Positions 33,787-42,350 are shown, counted from the stretch's first letter. The stretch: DNA of 64,000 nt from Cytophagales bacterium (GCA_013299115.1 JAAFKA010000011.1:62001-126000), one strand, 5' to 3'. The notes: generated from the sequence alone by a model not told the origin. Numbers and translations: made by a program.

Positions 33787-34282
33787 ATTTGCCCAAAATT
33801 ACTTCGTTGGTTTCTACTGTATTGCTGCGGTTGCCTGCTCTGTCTTGAATTTGTATGCTGAATTTAACAATATCTCCTACTTTAAGGCTTGGAGTAGAGG
33901 GAAAGCCGAGATAAGGAAACTGCACACCATATCGCAAATCTCCTTCTAAGGGAGAACCACCCACAATATCCAAAACAGGGAAAATGTTGTTGAAATTTTG
34001 ACCTTGTGAGTAAACCACTGGGACAAAATTGTTCTGCTCTTTTTTAAAAGCTCGAACAAAAAAATTTTGAGTAGAGTCATTGTTGCCCAAATTACCATCA
34101 CCATCTTGAAAAGCAATAACCAAAGAAAGAGAGTCACCTTTACCTTTTAAAGTAGGATTTAGAATGGGTAGCAAAGCCAAACTTTTGAAAGAAATAGTTG
34201 GTGTATCAGGAAAATCAGGCTTGGCAAGGCAGGAAGCCAACAAAAAAGCTAATAGACAAAAGACCCAAGATTTTTTTTGCAT
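33779..34282 (-). CDS. lipoprotein of unknown function
   Basis: 167 residues with a lipoprotein signal (MQKKSWVFCLLAFLLASC, lipobox LASC, about 15-18). The mature part is predicted beta-rich, with an acidic Gly/Asp/Asn loop (FQDGDGNLGNNDS) resembling the calcium-loop motif of Bacteroidota Ig-like lipoproteins and a second QIQDRAGNRSN segment. No enzyme family was recognised. It is the first gene of a two-gene unit with the putative aminopeptidase, so the two probably work together at the envelope. Confidence 0.75.
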   Translation of the reverse strand: MQKKSWVFCLLAFLLASCLAKPDFPDTPTISFKSLALLPILNPTLKGKGDSLSLVIAFQDGDGNLGNNDSTQNFFVRAFKKEQNNFVPVVYSQGQNFNNIFPVLDIVGGSPLEGDLRYGVQFPYLGFPSTPSLKVGDIVKFSIQIQDRAGNRSNTVETNEVILGKYD

Positions 34283-34320
34283 AAAAGTTGTGTTTTTTTT
34301 TCAAATATCAATAAAATATC

Positions 34321-34328
34321 TAACTTTG
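34321..34328 (+). promoter_or_regulatory. putative -7 promoter element for the L25 gene
   Basis: TAACTTTG, followed by CAGC, is an exact match to TAnnTTTG and leaves a leader of roughly 70 nt before the L25 ATG. The -33 region is only T-rich. Confidence 0.55.
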
Positions 34329-34404
34329 CAGCCCGTTTGAATAACTTAATTATAAATTAATTTCGGTCTATTGCAAACGACTTACTTTAAAACAATCTAA
34401 TTTT

Positions 34405-34980
34405 ATGAAAAGTTTAGAGATTATAGGGTTTAAAAGAGCAAATCTCGGTAAAGCCTCCTCAAAACAAATGCGTAAAGACGCAGTAGTTCCTTGCGTGTTG
34501 TACGGTGGAAAATCTGAACAAGTATTTTTCTCTGTACCTATGATTATGTTCAAAAATTTGGTTTATACCGACAAGGTACACCAAGTAGAACTAAACATAG
34601 AAGGCACAATCTATCAAGCTATTTTGCAAGATATTCAGTTTCACCCTGTAAACGAAGTAATCTTGCACGCAGACTTTTTGTTGCTCGATGAAACAAAACC
34701 TGTGAAAATGGAAATTCCTATCAAAATAACAGGTGCTTCGGTAGGTGTGCAAAAAGGCGGCAAATTATTGACCAAAGTTAAAAGATTGAAAGTAAGTGCT
34801 TTTCCAAAAGATATGCCTGACTTCATAGAGGTAAACATTTCTACTTTGGATATTGGCAACTCTATCAAAGTAAGCAACTTGGAAACCAAAAACTATACCA
34901 TCACAAATAGTCCATTGGTTACAATCGCAACGATTGTTACGACAAGAGCATTGAAAACTAATGCTCCTGCTGGTAAATAA
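34405..34980 (+). CDS. rplY: 50S ribosomal protein L25/Ctc
   Basis: 191 residues, the long CTC form: an N-terminal L25 beta-barrel (about 1-90, with VPCVLYGGKSEQVFFSVP and FHPVNEVILHADFLLL) that binds 5S rRNA, and a C-terminal TL5-type domain (about 95-180, with VGVQKGGKLLTKVKRLKVSAFP). This is a component of the 50S central protuberance. The gene starts MKSLEIIGFKRANLGKAS. The usual partner pth does not follow; instead a family A pair and a MITE come after the stop codon. Confidence 0.96.
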   Translation: MKSLEIIGFKRANLGKASSKQMRKDAVVPCVLYGGKSEQVFFSVPMIMFKNLVYTDKVHQVELNIEGTIYQAILQDIQFHPVNEVILHADFLLLDETKPVKMEIPIKITGASVGVQKGGKLLTKVKRLKVSAFPKDMPDFIEVNISTLDIGNSIKVSNLETKNYTITNSPLVTIATIVTTRALKTNAPAGK

Positions 34981-34993
34981 TGTGCTTGCAACT

Positions 34994-35060
34994 GAATGTA
35001 ACATACGCTTTAGCGTGTGATGTTTACATACCATCACACGCTAAAGCGTATGTTACATTT
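34994..35060. repeat. family A palindromes, head-to-head pair
   Basis: Arms 34995-35022 and 35032-35059 are a perfect 28-bp inverted repeat with a 9-bp spacer. Each arm contains ACGCTTTAGCGT with the TGTAACAT foot, almost identical to the pair at 11001-11070. It begins 14 bp after the L25 stop. Confidence 0.88.
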
Positions 35061-35067
35061 GTTACAT

Positions 35068-35185
35068 TAGAGGTTATTACGATAATTTTTGTATAGAAAA
35101 ATAATTTCTTGATTTTCAACTGATTGACCCTGCAGTTGGAGGCAATCCCCGCCAAAGGGTACGGTACAAATCGTAATAACCTCTA
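35068..35185. mobile_element. MITE-like element with 16-bp terminal inverted repeats
   Basis: TAGAGGTTATTACGAT (35068-35083) and ATCGTAATAACCTCTA (35170-35185) are perfect terminal inverted repeats of a 118-bp non-coding element. Ends in TA dinucleotides, as expected for IS630/Tc1-mariner-type insertion. Another element with related ends (TAGAGTTTATGAATAA) is at 59259-59351. No transposase is encoded. Confidence 0.7.
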
Positions 35186-35200
35186 TTCAGTTGTTTTTAA

Positions 35201-35216
35201 TTTGCCTAAAGGCAAA
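35201..35216. repeat. short hairpin TTTGCC/GGCAAA
   Basis: Six-base stem around TAAA. It is similar in form to the hairpins at 7427-7460 and 42962-42978. Confidence 0.4.
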
Positions 35217-35268
35217 TATACAGTTTAATTTGACTCTCTGACAATTTTTGTGGAATGGAAACAATGTA

Positions 35269-35294
35269 AGAGGCTGTCCGAAAAGACAGCCTCT
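35269..35294. terminator. rho-independent terminator for the PUR gene
   Basis: AGAGGCTGTC (35269-35278) and GACAGCCTCT (35285-35294) pair perfectly around CGAAAA, about 20 bp after the PUR stop on the minus strand. This is a common Bacteroidota terminator form. Confidence 0.8.
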
Positions 35295-35313
35295 TTAGTC
35301 AGTTAAAATTTAA

Positions 35314-35655
35314 CTATTCCCATTTAAGGTCTTCACTTACACTTTCAAGCTGTACGTCTTCGTCTTTTCTGTCAAATTGCTCAAAGTCGAAGTCAGGCAT
35401 CAAATCTCCTTTTACGTGAGTGATTGTTTCTTGCAAAGCCTCCAAAAACTTGTTAAAGTCTTCTTTATAGAGGAAAATTTTGTGTTTCTCATACACAAAA
35501 CCGTCTTCTTTGAATCTTTTTTTGCTCTCCGTGATAGTCAAATAATAATCATTTGCACGGGTTGATTTTACATCGAAGAAGTAAGTTCTTTTACCTGCTT
35601 TTACTCTTTTTGAGTAAATTTCTTCGTTTTCACCATTTCTGTTGGTCTCTTCCAC
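35314..35655 (-). CDS. PUR-domain DNA/RNA-binding protein (DUF3276)
   Basis: 113 residues. The single PUR-alpha-like repeat is clear: GKRTYFFDVKSTRANDYYLTI, then SKKRFKEDGFVYEKHKIFLY and DFNKFLEALQETI, with an acidic C-terminal tail (EQFDRKDEDVQ). Bacterial PUR proteins of this family dimerise and bind single-stranded, purine-rich nucleic acid; they are near-universal in Bacteroidota and their physiological role is open. A well-formed promoter lies about 40 bp upstream and a terminator follows, so it is monocistronic. Confidence 0.92.
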   Translation of the reverse strand: MEETNRNGENEEIYSKRVKAGKRTYFFDVKSTRANDYYLTITESKKRFKEDGFVYEKHKIFLYKEDFNKFLEALQETITHVKGDLMPDFDFEQFDRKDEDVQLESVSEDLKWE

Positions 35656-35692
35656 TTTTCTTTTCCGTTAAGAGTTAAATAAAATTGCGGTG

Positions 35693-35724
35693 CAAAGTTA
35701 TACAAATTATTGAGTTGTCAAAAA
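35693..35724 (-). promoter_or_regulatory. promoter of the PUR gene
   Basis: On the minus strand TTTTTG (35719-35724) is followed after 18 nt by TAACTTTG (35693-35700) and then C, an excellent match to the Bacteroidota -33 TTTG/-7 TAnnTTTG promoter. The ATG is 37 bp downstream. Confidence 0.65.
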
Positions 35725-35819
35725 TCCATTGCATTTTTTATTATAATTTTTTTATCCTTCGCCGTTTACCTTTCACTGAAAGTTGCAATCAATTATTGAA
35801 AACAAAAATCTATAACTTT

Positions 35820-36665
35820 ATGAAAATCAATGCTTTATGGGCAACTTTTGCCCTGTGCTGTCTGCCTTTTGCCTCTACTTTTGCACAAGAGGTAAATAAT
35901 GAGTTTGGTTATAATCCGCAATCTTTGCGACCTATCAACCAAGACGACCAACTTTATCGCAAAACGATGTGGTACAGAATAGACCTCCAAGAAAAACAAA
36001 ACAAGGCTTTTCACGCCAGAGGTAATGAGCTGACTAATACCATTATAGAGGCTGCAAAAGCTGGCATCATACGCCCTTTCAGCAATGACTCGTTGGCAAC
36101 ACGCATGAGTTTAGACGAATTTATGCAAAATTTGACCATGCCTAATCAAGCCACAGAACCCGAATGGAATTTGGATGATGACGTGGTTTGGGAAGACCCT
36201 AACAATGCGGAGCAGCAAAATCAAAATGGAGAAAATACGGTAAAAGCAGAGGAATATTTGCCTCGTGAGTTTAAAATCTTAGAATTAAAAGAAGACCTTG
36301 TTTTTGACAAAAAACGCAGTCGGATGTACCACGATATTCAGGCTATTACTATCTTTTTGCCTGCCGACAAAAATCCAACAGGCATAGAAAAACCTATTGC
36401 CACGTTTAGTTATCGGGAGTTGGTAGAAAATGTATTTAGAGATAATCCTGCTGCCATTTGGTACAATAACCAAAATCCAAAGGAGCATCGCAACTTAGAA
36501 GAAGCCTTTGAATTGCGTTTGTTTGCCGCCCATTTAGTAAAATATTCAAACTCTGAAGATAGTAGCATAGAGGATATTACTGCCGTAGGCAAAGCTGCCT
36601 TAGTAAGTTCTATCCAAATGGAACATGAATTATTGGAATATGAGCATAATCTTTGGGAATATTAA
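35820..36665 (+). CDS. gldN: gliding motility / type IX secretion protein GldN (PorN-like)
   Basis: 281 residues from the ATG at 35820, which begins the signal peptide (MKINALWATFALCCLPFAST). Periplasmic component of the T9SS trans-envelope ring; GldN/PorN forms rings with the lipoprotein GldK/PorK. The family signatures are the early NQDDQLYRKTMWYRIDLQEKQN, the PFSNDSLATRMSLDEF segment, and LREFKILELKEDLVFDKKRS-type core (here PREFKILELKEDLVFDKKRS). In most gliding bacteria it ends the gldKLMN operon; here gldK, gldL and gldM are absent and a LysM gene follows. Confidence 0.92.
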   Translation: MKINALWATFALCCLPFASTFAQEVNNEFGYNPQSLRPINQDDQLYRKTMWYRIDLQEKQNKAFHARGNELTNTIIEAAKAGIIRPFSNDSLATRMSLDEFMQNLTMPNQATEPEWNLDDDVVWEDPNNAEQQNQNGENTVKAEEYLPREFKILELKEDLVFDKKRSRMYHDIQAITIFLPADKNPTGIEKPIATFSYRELVENVFRDNPAAIWYNNQNPKEHRNLEEAFELRLFAAHLVKYSNSEDSSIEDITAVGKAALVSSIQMEHELLEYEHNLWEY

Positions 36666-36871
36666 TCTCTAAGCTAAATTGATTGGATAATTCGTTTCTC
36701 CTTAACTACAACATAACTTATTGTCAATCAATTACTTGTACTAAAAAAATGTTTTTTCTTGTATGAATTGCAAGCTATGTCTATATTTGTATGAAAAGCT
36801 TGCAATTTTGTATTTGGGACACCCTATCAATCAAAACCAACACTAAAAATTCAACACTAAAAATTGTCTTA

Positions 36872-37621
36872 ATGATTTTCCAATTTTTCTTTTGCTTGTT
36901 TTGTTTTTCTTGGGTTTGCTTTACCTCTCCATTGGTAGCTCAGCCCTTAGACTCAGCAAAAACTATGCAACGCAATGGCAAAACTTTTTTGCTTTACAAG
37001 GTGCAAACAGGCGAAACTTTGCGAAAAATAGCCCAGATTCACCATACCACAGTCCGCAAAATAGTAGTAGAAAATGCAGGTTTAGACAGCAACAAAGTAA
37101 AGGCAGGACAGTTGTTGTATGTACCTTTGGTTTTGCCTACTTCGCCTTTGGTTGCCACTTACCAACACACCATACAAAAAGGTGAAAATCTTACCAAAAT
37201 TGCTGCTCTCTACCAAATCAGCATAGATAGTTTGGTATTTTGGAATAATTTAGCAAATCAACCTTTGCAAATAGGGCAGGTTTTGGTTATTGGTGGCAAT
37301 GGTAGCAAACAGGGAATTGTTACAGAAAATATGCTCTCGAAAATAGACAAGAAAAAAGGCAAACACGAAATAGGCAAAGGCGAAAAAATACAATCGAGGG
37401 GAGAGGCAAAATTTGTGTTGCACCGCACTGCTCATATAGGAAGTTCTATTTTGCTTATTAATCCGACTAATCATTTTGCTGTGAAAGCAAAAGTAATTGG
37501 AAAAATACCTAATATAGACCTCAATAAAGAGATTTTGGTGAAACTCTCTACTGCCACCTGCGAGGCGTTGGGTATTGTAAATGACCAATTTGCAATAGAG
37601 GTGGTGTATGAAAAAAAATAG
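36872..37621 (+). CDS. LysM-repeat envelope protein with C-terminal DPBB-like domain
   Basis: 249 residues from the ATG at 36872, which opens a signal peptide (IFQFFFCLFCFSWVCFTSPL). Two LysM repeats at about 41-87 (YKVQTGETLRKIAQIHHTTV) and 98-142 (HTIQKGENLTKIAALYQISI) bind peptidoglycan. The last 75 or so residues (from LHRTAHIGSSILLINPTN to the end) have the double-psi beta-barrel pattern of RlpA-like domains. It is probably a cell-wall-anchored periplasmic protein; enzymatic activity is unlikely without the RlpA catalytic residues. Confidence 0.85.
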   Translation: MIFQFFFCLFCFSWVCFTSPLVAQPLDSAKTMQRNGKTFLLYKVQTGETLRKIAQIHHTTVRKIVVENAGLDSNKVKAGQLLYVPLVLPTSPLVATYQHTIQKGENLTKIAALYQISIDSLVFWNNLANQPLQIGQVLVIGGNGSKQGIVTENMLSKIDKKKGKHEIGKGEKIQSRGEAKFVLHRTAHIGSSILLINPTNHFAVKAKVIGKIPNIDLNKEILVKLSTATCEALGIVNDQFAIEVVYEKK

Positions 37622-37680
37622 TAACTTGCAACTTAATAACTTAGGTACAGACATTAATATTTTGTATTTTATCGCATTAC

Positions 37681-38745
37681 TTACCAATTTACCAACTTAC
37701 TTTTCACTACGCCGTTGGCAAATAATTCATTTTCTACTAATTTAAGAAGTTCGGAGAGTCGACTTTGGTGGTCGTAGCCACTTGTTTGGCATCTTTGATA
37801 GCCAGCTTTGGCTATTTGTTTGCGTTCTTCGGCGTGTGCGGAGTAATATTTTACCTTTTGGAGTAAGTCTTCGGGGTTTTCGAATAATACCACTTCTTTG
37901 CCGTTTTCAAAAAACTGTTCGTGTTTGTAGGTTTTTTCTGCCAACATAAAAGTTCCGCAGGCAGGAATCTCAAAGGTTCTGCTGTCTTGGGCATCACGAT
38001 TGGCTTTTCTTAGAAAATGGAGGGCTATGTCCATGCCACACAATACTTTGGCGTAGTTGTCGCCGTGCATTTCGCCTCCTCTGTAATGGGCTTTGAGTTT
38101 GTCCCAGTGTTTGTATCTGCTCCAATATTTGCCCCAAATAGCTACTGATACACCGTTTTCTATCAAGTACAAAATCGTATTGGCACGTTGGGTTTCGCAA
38201 GTGCCAATAAAACCTACGCTGGCGTGGTATTTTTGATATTCTTCGGGGGTTAATTCGATAGGGCGATGCACAGACATGTCGTAAGAGTGGTCGTATTCGA
38301 ATACTTTTTTTGCCCCTAAATTTTTATATTCGGCTATATTATAGGGTCTTTTGACAAAATGCAAGTCATAAGAAGGAATAGCCTTGTAAAAGATGCTCCA
38401 CCCTTTGCGGTTGTAGCCAAAAGGGTCGTCGGGTACGAGGTGTGTAATTTGCGTAGGAATACTTTGTTTAATCGTATGCAAAGTTTCTGCACGCAAATAG
38501 ATTCCTTTGTCCACCCAAATTAAATCTGGTTTTGTTTCTATGGCAAGTTGCAAAAAATCACGATTCAGTTTGTCTATATTGCGTCCCCAACCAAAATGAA
38601 ATTGAATTTTTCCCTCTAAACCTTGTCCCTGATACTGGTAAAAGTCGAATGGCACAATGTCGTACCCCAACTGCTGTAAGGCACGCATACGTAAGAAACA
38701 ATTTAGTTCAAAACTCGACAGTTCGCCAGCGTAAAGAATTTTCAT
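37681..38745 (-). CDS. CgeB-like glycosyltransferase
   Basis: 354 residues starting MKILYAGELSSFELNCFLRM; an ATG three codons upstream (38754) is also possible. The C-terminal domain matches the CgeB/DUF3880-type glycosyltransferase family 1 module: VGFIGTCETQRANTILYLIENG, FEIPACGTFMLAEKTYKHEQFF and EVVLFENPEDLLQKVKYY. It probably adds a sugar to a surface glycan. It starts about 18 bp after asnB and is co-transcribed with it, which suggests a joint role in an amidated or amino-sugar surface structure (inference). Confidence 0.85.
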   Translation of the reverse strand: MKILYAGELSSFELNCFLRMRALQQLGYDIVPFDFYQYQGQGLEGKIQFHFGWGRNIDKLNRDFLQLAIETKPDLIWVDKGIYLRAETLHTIKQSIPTQITHLVPDDPFGYNRKGWSIFYKAIPSYDLHFVKRPYNIAEYKNLGAKKVFEYDHSYDMSVHRPIELTPEEYQKYHASVGFIGTCETQRANTILYLIENGVSVAIWGKYWSRYKHWDKLKAHYRGGEMHGDNYAKVLCGMDIALHFLRKANRDAQDSRTFEIPACGTFMLAEKTYKHEQFFENGKEVVLFENPEDLLQKVKYYSAHAEERKQIAKAGYQRCQTSGYDHQSRLSELLKLVENELFANGVVKSKLVNW

Positions 38746-38763
38746 GGACAACATTTGTTTTTG

Positions 38764-40554
38764 CTACAATACTTGCTCTACTGCCCACCACCGCGACCAG
38801 TGGAGGTTACCCTGCTCAAATTGTTTGGCAAGTTGCCCAACCACAGGATTTTTTTGCTCTTTGGTTTGCAATAAGGAGGCTTGTTTTTGCAGCCACTCTT
38901 GAAACGGAAAGACAAAACCCTGTTTGGGTCTGTTCCAAACGGCAGGAGGCAAAATATCATCAAAAGCAGCCAGCAGGAGTTCTTTGGTGCGTGAGGTTGT
39001 ATAAAATTTGGTTTGAGCCGAAATCTGATGTGCCAGCGAAACGAAATCTTTGTCCAAGAAAGGAGTGCGTAATTCTAAGGAATGCCACATACTCATCACG
39101 TCAGAATCTTTGAGCAGTTGGTTCTGCATATACAGATTGAGTTCTTGCCAACTGATTTGATTGCCCAAAGATAGTGTATTGATTTGATTTCCCAAAAAAA
39201 CTTTCTCAAGCTGGCAATAAATTTCTTGTTCGGTGCAGTCTAAGACTTTTGCCACTACGTCTGGCGTAAACAAACCTCTGAAAAATAGGTAAACTCCCAA
39301 CTGGTCGGGCAGTGCCAAAAATGCAAATTTTTTGTATTGGTCTTTTGTTATTTTGGACAAGCCTTTGAAAGCAAAAGCAGGTAAGAATTGCAAAGCAGGC
39401 AAATATTTAGCTCGTTTAAAAGTGGAGTAACCGCCAAACAATTCGTCTGCACCCAAGCCTGACAACACAGCCTTCAAACCTGCCTGTTTTGCAAATTTGG
39501 AGATAAAATAAGTGTTAATGCCATCGATGCTCGGCTGGTCTATGGCGTGGCGAATATCTGCAAAGTGGTCGTAAAAATCTTTGCTACCAACCTCTATGTA
39601 TTGGTGTTGGTTTCGCAACTCCTTTGCTACTATTTCTTGATATTTTTTCTCCGAATATTTGCTTTCATTGAAAACAATAGACAAAGTATGATTATTTTCT
39701 TTTTTTAGAATTTTGTCGGCAATGAGGGCAATAAGGCTCGAATCTACGCCACCACTCATAAAAATACCCACAGGAGCATCGGCAATCAAATGTCGTTCTA
39801 CGGCAGCCACTAAGGTCTGGCGAACTTGCTGCACAGCCTCCTGATAATCAAGGAGTTGCTCTGTAAATTTGTTGGCAAAAAACTGTACAACGGACTTTAG
39901 TCCGTTACGCAAATCATATTGCAAATAATGACCTTTGGGTAAAATGGTAACTTCTTTTAGCGTAGTGTAAGGTTCGGGCAAATGCCCAAAAGTAAGTAGC
40001 AAAGGTTTCCAACTCGGTTGCTCTGTATAAGCATAACCACTTGCCTTAAAAGCCCGAATTTCGGAAGCAAAGACCAAACTGTTACCTTGTTGGGCGTAAT
40101 ACATAGGCTTAATGCCCACACTATCACGCACCAAATAAAGTTGTTTGGTTGTATCGTCATACAAAGCAAAGGCAAACATTCCGTTCAACTTCTCGAAGGC
40201 AGCAGTGCCGTAGGCTTCGAAGGCTGTCAAAATAACTTCTGTATCCGATTCGGTAGCAAAAGAATAACCTTTGGCTTTGAGTTCTTTGCGAATTTCTTTG
40301 TAATTGTAAATCTCGCCGTTGAAACAAATACATAACGATTGTTTGCGATTTTGCATCGGTTGGTTGCCTGCTGCACTGAGGTCTATCAACGCCAACCGTC
40401 TATGCCCAAAAGCTAAATGCTGGTCAGGCTTTGCCCAAAAGCCTGACCCGTCGGGTCCGCCATGTGCCATAGCAGCACTCATTTTTTCCACAGTTTGGGC
40501 TATTTGTTCGGATGTTTGGGTAGGATTTACAATTCCAACTATTCGGCAACACAT
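38764..40554 (-). CDS. asnB: asparagine synthase (glutamine-hydrolysing)
   Basis: 596 residues. The ATG at 40554 is chosen because it places Cys2 (MCCRIVGIVN) as the N-terminal amidotransferase nucleophile; a longer frame would bury it. The class II glutaminase domain (about 1-200, with AHGGPDGSGFW and RRLALIDLSAAGNQPM) is followed by the synthetase domain with the ATP pyrophosphatase loop SGGVDSSL and VLSGLGADELFGGY. It makes asparagine, or an analogous amide on a surface sugar, from aspartate, ATP and glutamine. A family A palindrome overlaps codons for NGLKSV (39889-39906). Confidence 0.93.
   Translation of the reverse strand: MCCRIVGIVNPTQTSEQIAQTVEKMSAAMAHGGPDGSGFWAKPDQHLAFGHRRLALIDLSAAGNQPMQNRKQSLCICFNGEIYNYKEIRKELKAKGYSFATESDTEVILTAFEAYGTAAFEKLNGMFAFALYDDTTKQLYLVRDSVGIKPMYYAQQGNSLVFASEIRAFKASGYAYTEQPSWKPLLLTFGHLPEPYTTLKEVTILPKGHYLQYDLRNGLKSVVQFFANKFTEQLLDYQEAVQQVRQTLVAAVERHLIADAPVGIFMSGGVDSSLIALIADKILKKENNHTLSIVFNESKYSEKKYQEIVAKELRNQHQYIEVGSKDFYDHFADIRHAIDQPSIDGINTYFISKFAKQAGLKAVLSGLGADELFGGYSTFKRAKYLPALQFLPAFAFKGLSKITKDQYKKFAFLALPDQLGVYLFFRGLFTPDVVAKVLDCTEQEIYCQLEKVFLGNQINTLSLGNQISWQELNLYMQNQLLKDSDVMSMWHSLELRTPFLDKDFVSLAHQISAQTKFYTTSRTKELLLAAFDDILPPAVWNRPKQGFVFPFQEWLQKQASLLQTKEQKNPVVGQLAKQFEQGNLHWSRWWAVEQVL
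39889..39906. repeat. family A palindrome inside asnB
   Basis: AACGGACTTTAGTCCGTT: an 8-bp stem around TT with the CTTTAG core, preceded by TGTAC. It is in frame and encodes NGLKSV in a variable loop of the glutaminase domain. Confidence 0.55.
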
Positions 40555-40730
40555 GAAAACAAAGGTTTTAAAAGTTTTAGGCTGCAAAACTACCAATGTT
40601 TTTGGTAACTACCAATAGATAGTACCAAAAGTAAGAGAGGGTTTGGATTTCGTAACAAAAAATTGGTACTTTTGTAAGAAATTCTTTTTCTTAAAAATTA
40701 AAGCTAAACATTCAACATTAAAAATTACCA

Positions 40731-42260
40731 ATGCGTTATTACTTTTTACTTCTTTTTTTGGTTGCTTGTCAGCGTAAGCCCAATTATCAACAGTTGCCCA
40801 AAAAAATAGAAGGGCTAAAAACAATGGTTTTGGTGCAGGGAGGTTTTTTCAAACAAGGCAACGAAAACGGAACTCCTGCCGAAAAACCTGTGCGGACTGT
40901 GGCGGTGCAAGATTTTTATGTAGATGCCACGCCTGTTACCTACCAAGATTATAAACTCTATGCCGAGCATGGCAAGGTACACAATGCCCAATGGTATGAC
41001 GAAAATTATCATAAACGCAACCTCCCTGTTACAGGTATCACGTGGCATCAGGCAGCCGATTTTTGCAACTGGCGGAGTGAAATAGAAGGATTGCAACCTG
41101 TTTATAAACTAACAGACGAAAAGGACAGCTACGGCTACCCCATTTTTGTCCGCAACGACTCGGCTGATGGTTTTCGATTGCCAACAGAAGCCGAATTTGA
41201 ATATGCAGCAGCTTGTGGCGAAACGCAAGAAGTATTTCCTTGGGGCGAAAAATTTGAGCATCGTTTTGCCAATTTCGACATAGAAAAACGGAGTTCAAAG
41301 GGCAAATGGCGGCGACTTGCCCCCGTAGATTCGTTGTATTGCAATTCGTGGGGCTTGTATGGCATGAGTGGCAACCAATGGCACTGGTGCGACGATTGGT
41401 TTGATGCAGAGGCGTATAGCAAAAATACCAACTTGCAAAACCCTGTTTGCAAGGAGGCAAATGGTATCAAATCTATTCGTGGAGGGTCGTGGGGTAGTCC
41501 TTCCGATGCTTTTTTGACAGTCTATAAAAGGAGTTATACAGCAGCAGGCAACTATAATTTTGATATTGGTTTTCGGTGTGTGAGGCAAGTAAAAACTATG
41601 CAAATAAAAGAGAAAACGACTATCAAAAAGCCACACGAAATTAATCACGTTTATTACAGGGAGGAAAAATATTTTAGACCTCAAAAATATTTTCGGGGCA
41701 ATTTGTATAGCAATGAATTTGTGAGTTTGCTGGGGCAATATTTGGCAGATTATTACCCAAATTGTCTTTATTTTCATGTGCAGGTGGACAAACAGCCGCC
41801 GCTTACACCCCGCCAATTAGCTGCTTTGATAGTGAAAGTTTGCCAACAATACCAAATTCACCCTTTGCTATTGACAGGAATTTTTGCTGCCGAAAGTGGT
41901 TTTGGGTCTTGTTCTGTGCCTCGTTGGTACAACAATCCATTGGCTTATCATTGGCAAAACAAGCTGATAGCCAACGGAGAACCTGAATACAATGCACCTA
42001 TTGGGTTGAAAAACGAAAAATTTGCTACTTTGCAAGATGTTTTTCATTCTTTTTGTAAGGGGATACGCAAAAAATTTTATATTCCTGTTGCCAAAAAAGA
42101 TTTGACTGCTTTCCACCAATTATACGTGGGCTATGATGCCCATGCGTGGATGTTGCCCATTTCCCGAATTTACAGAGATTTGCTCGGCATACGCATAGAT
42201 GCCAAGTATCCGCAAACCAATGTAGGCAGATTGATTTATTTGGATTGGGAACAGTTTTAA
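40731..42260 (+). CDS. lipoprotein fusing a formylglycine-enzyme-like (SUMF1) domain to a glucosaminidase domain
   Basis: 509 residues. Lipoprotein signal (MRYYFLLLFLVAC, lipobox LVAC). Residues about 32-285 are an FGE-sulfatase/GldJ-GldK-like domain: VQGGFFKQGNENGTPAEKPVR, FYVDATPVTYQDYKLYAE, FRLPTEAEFEYAAACGE, LYGMSGNQWHWCDDWFD and IRGGSWGS. Residues about 325-505 are a FlgJ-type glucosaminidase domain with QIHPLLLTGIFAAESGFGS, the Glu being the likely acid. The first domain is probably structural, as in GldJ/GldK; the second would cut the glycan strand of peptidoglycan. The pairing suggests local wall opening beside an envelope machine. I do not know this architecture as a described family. 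Confidence 0.85.
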   Translation: MRYYFLLLFLVACQRKPNYQQLPKKIEGLKTMVLVQGGFFKQGNENGTPAEKPVRTVAVQDFYVDATPVTYQDYKLYAEHGKVHNAQWYDENYHKRNLPVTGITWHQAADFCNWRSEIEGLQPVYKLTDEKDSYGYPIFVRNDSADGFRLPTEAEFEYAAACGETQEVFPWGEKFEHRFANFDIEKRSSKGKWRRLAPVDSLYCNSWGLYGMSGNQWHWCDDWFDAEAYSKNTNLQNPVCKEANGIKSIRGGSWGSPSDAFLTVYKRSYTAAGNYNFDIGFRCVRQVKTMQIKEKTTIKKPHEINHVYYREEKYFRPQKYFRGNLYSNEFVSLLGQYLADYYPNCLYFHVQVDKQPPLTPRQLAALIVKVCQQYQIHPLLLTGIFAAESGFGSCSVPRWYNNPLAYHWQNKLIANGEPEYNAPIGLKNEKFATLQDVFHSFCKGIRKKFYIPVAKKDLTAFHQLYVGYDAHAWMLPISRIYRDLLGIRIDAKYPQTNVGRLIYLDWEQF

Positions 42261-42284
42261 ACTTGATTCCAAGATGAATAAAAA

Positions 42285-42326
42285 AAGCAAAATACGCAAA
42301 TCTATATTTTTTTGCGTATTTTGCTT
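42285..42326. terminator. terminator after the SUMF1/glucosaminidase gene
   Basis: AAGCAAAATACGCAAA (42285-42300) and TTTGCGTATTTTGCTT (42311-42326) are a perfect 16-bp stem with a 10-nt loop, 24 bp after the stop codon. Confidence 0.75.
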
Positions 42327-42350
42327 ATCCTTTTACACTAAAATTTTATT

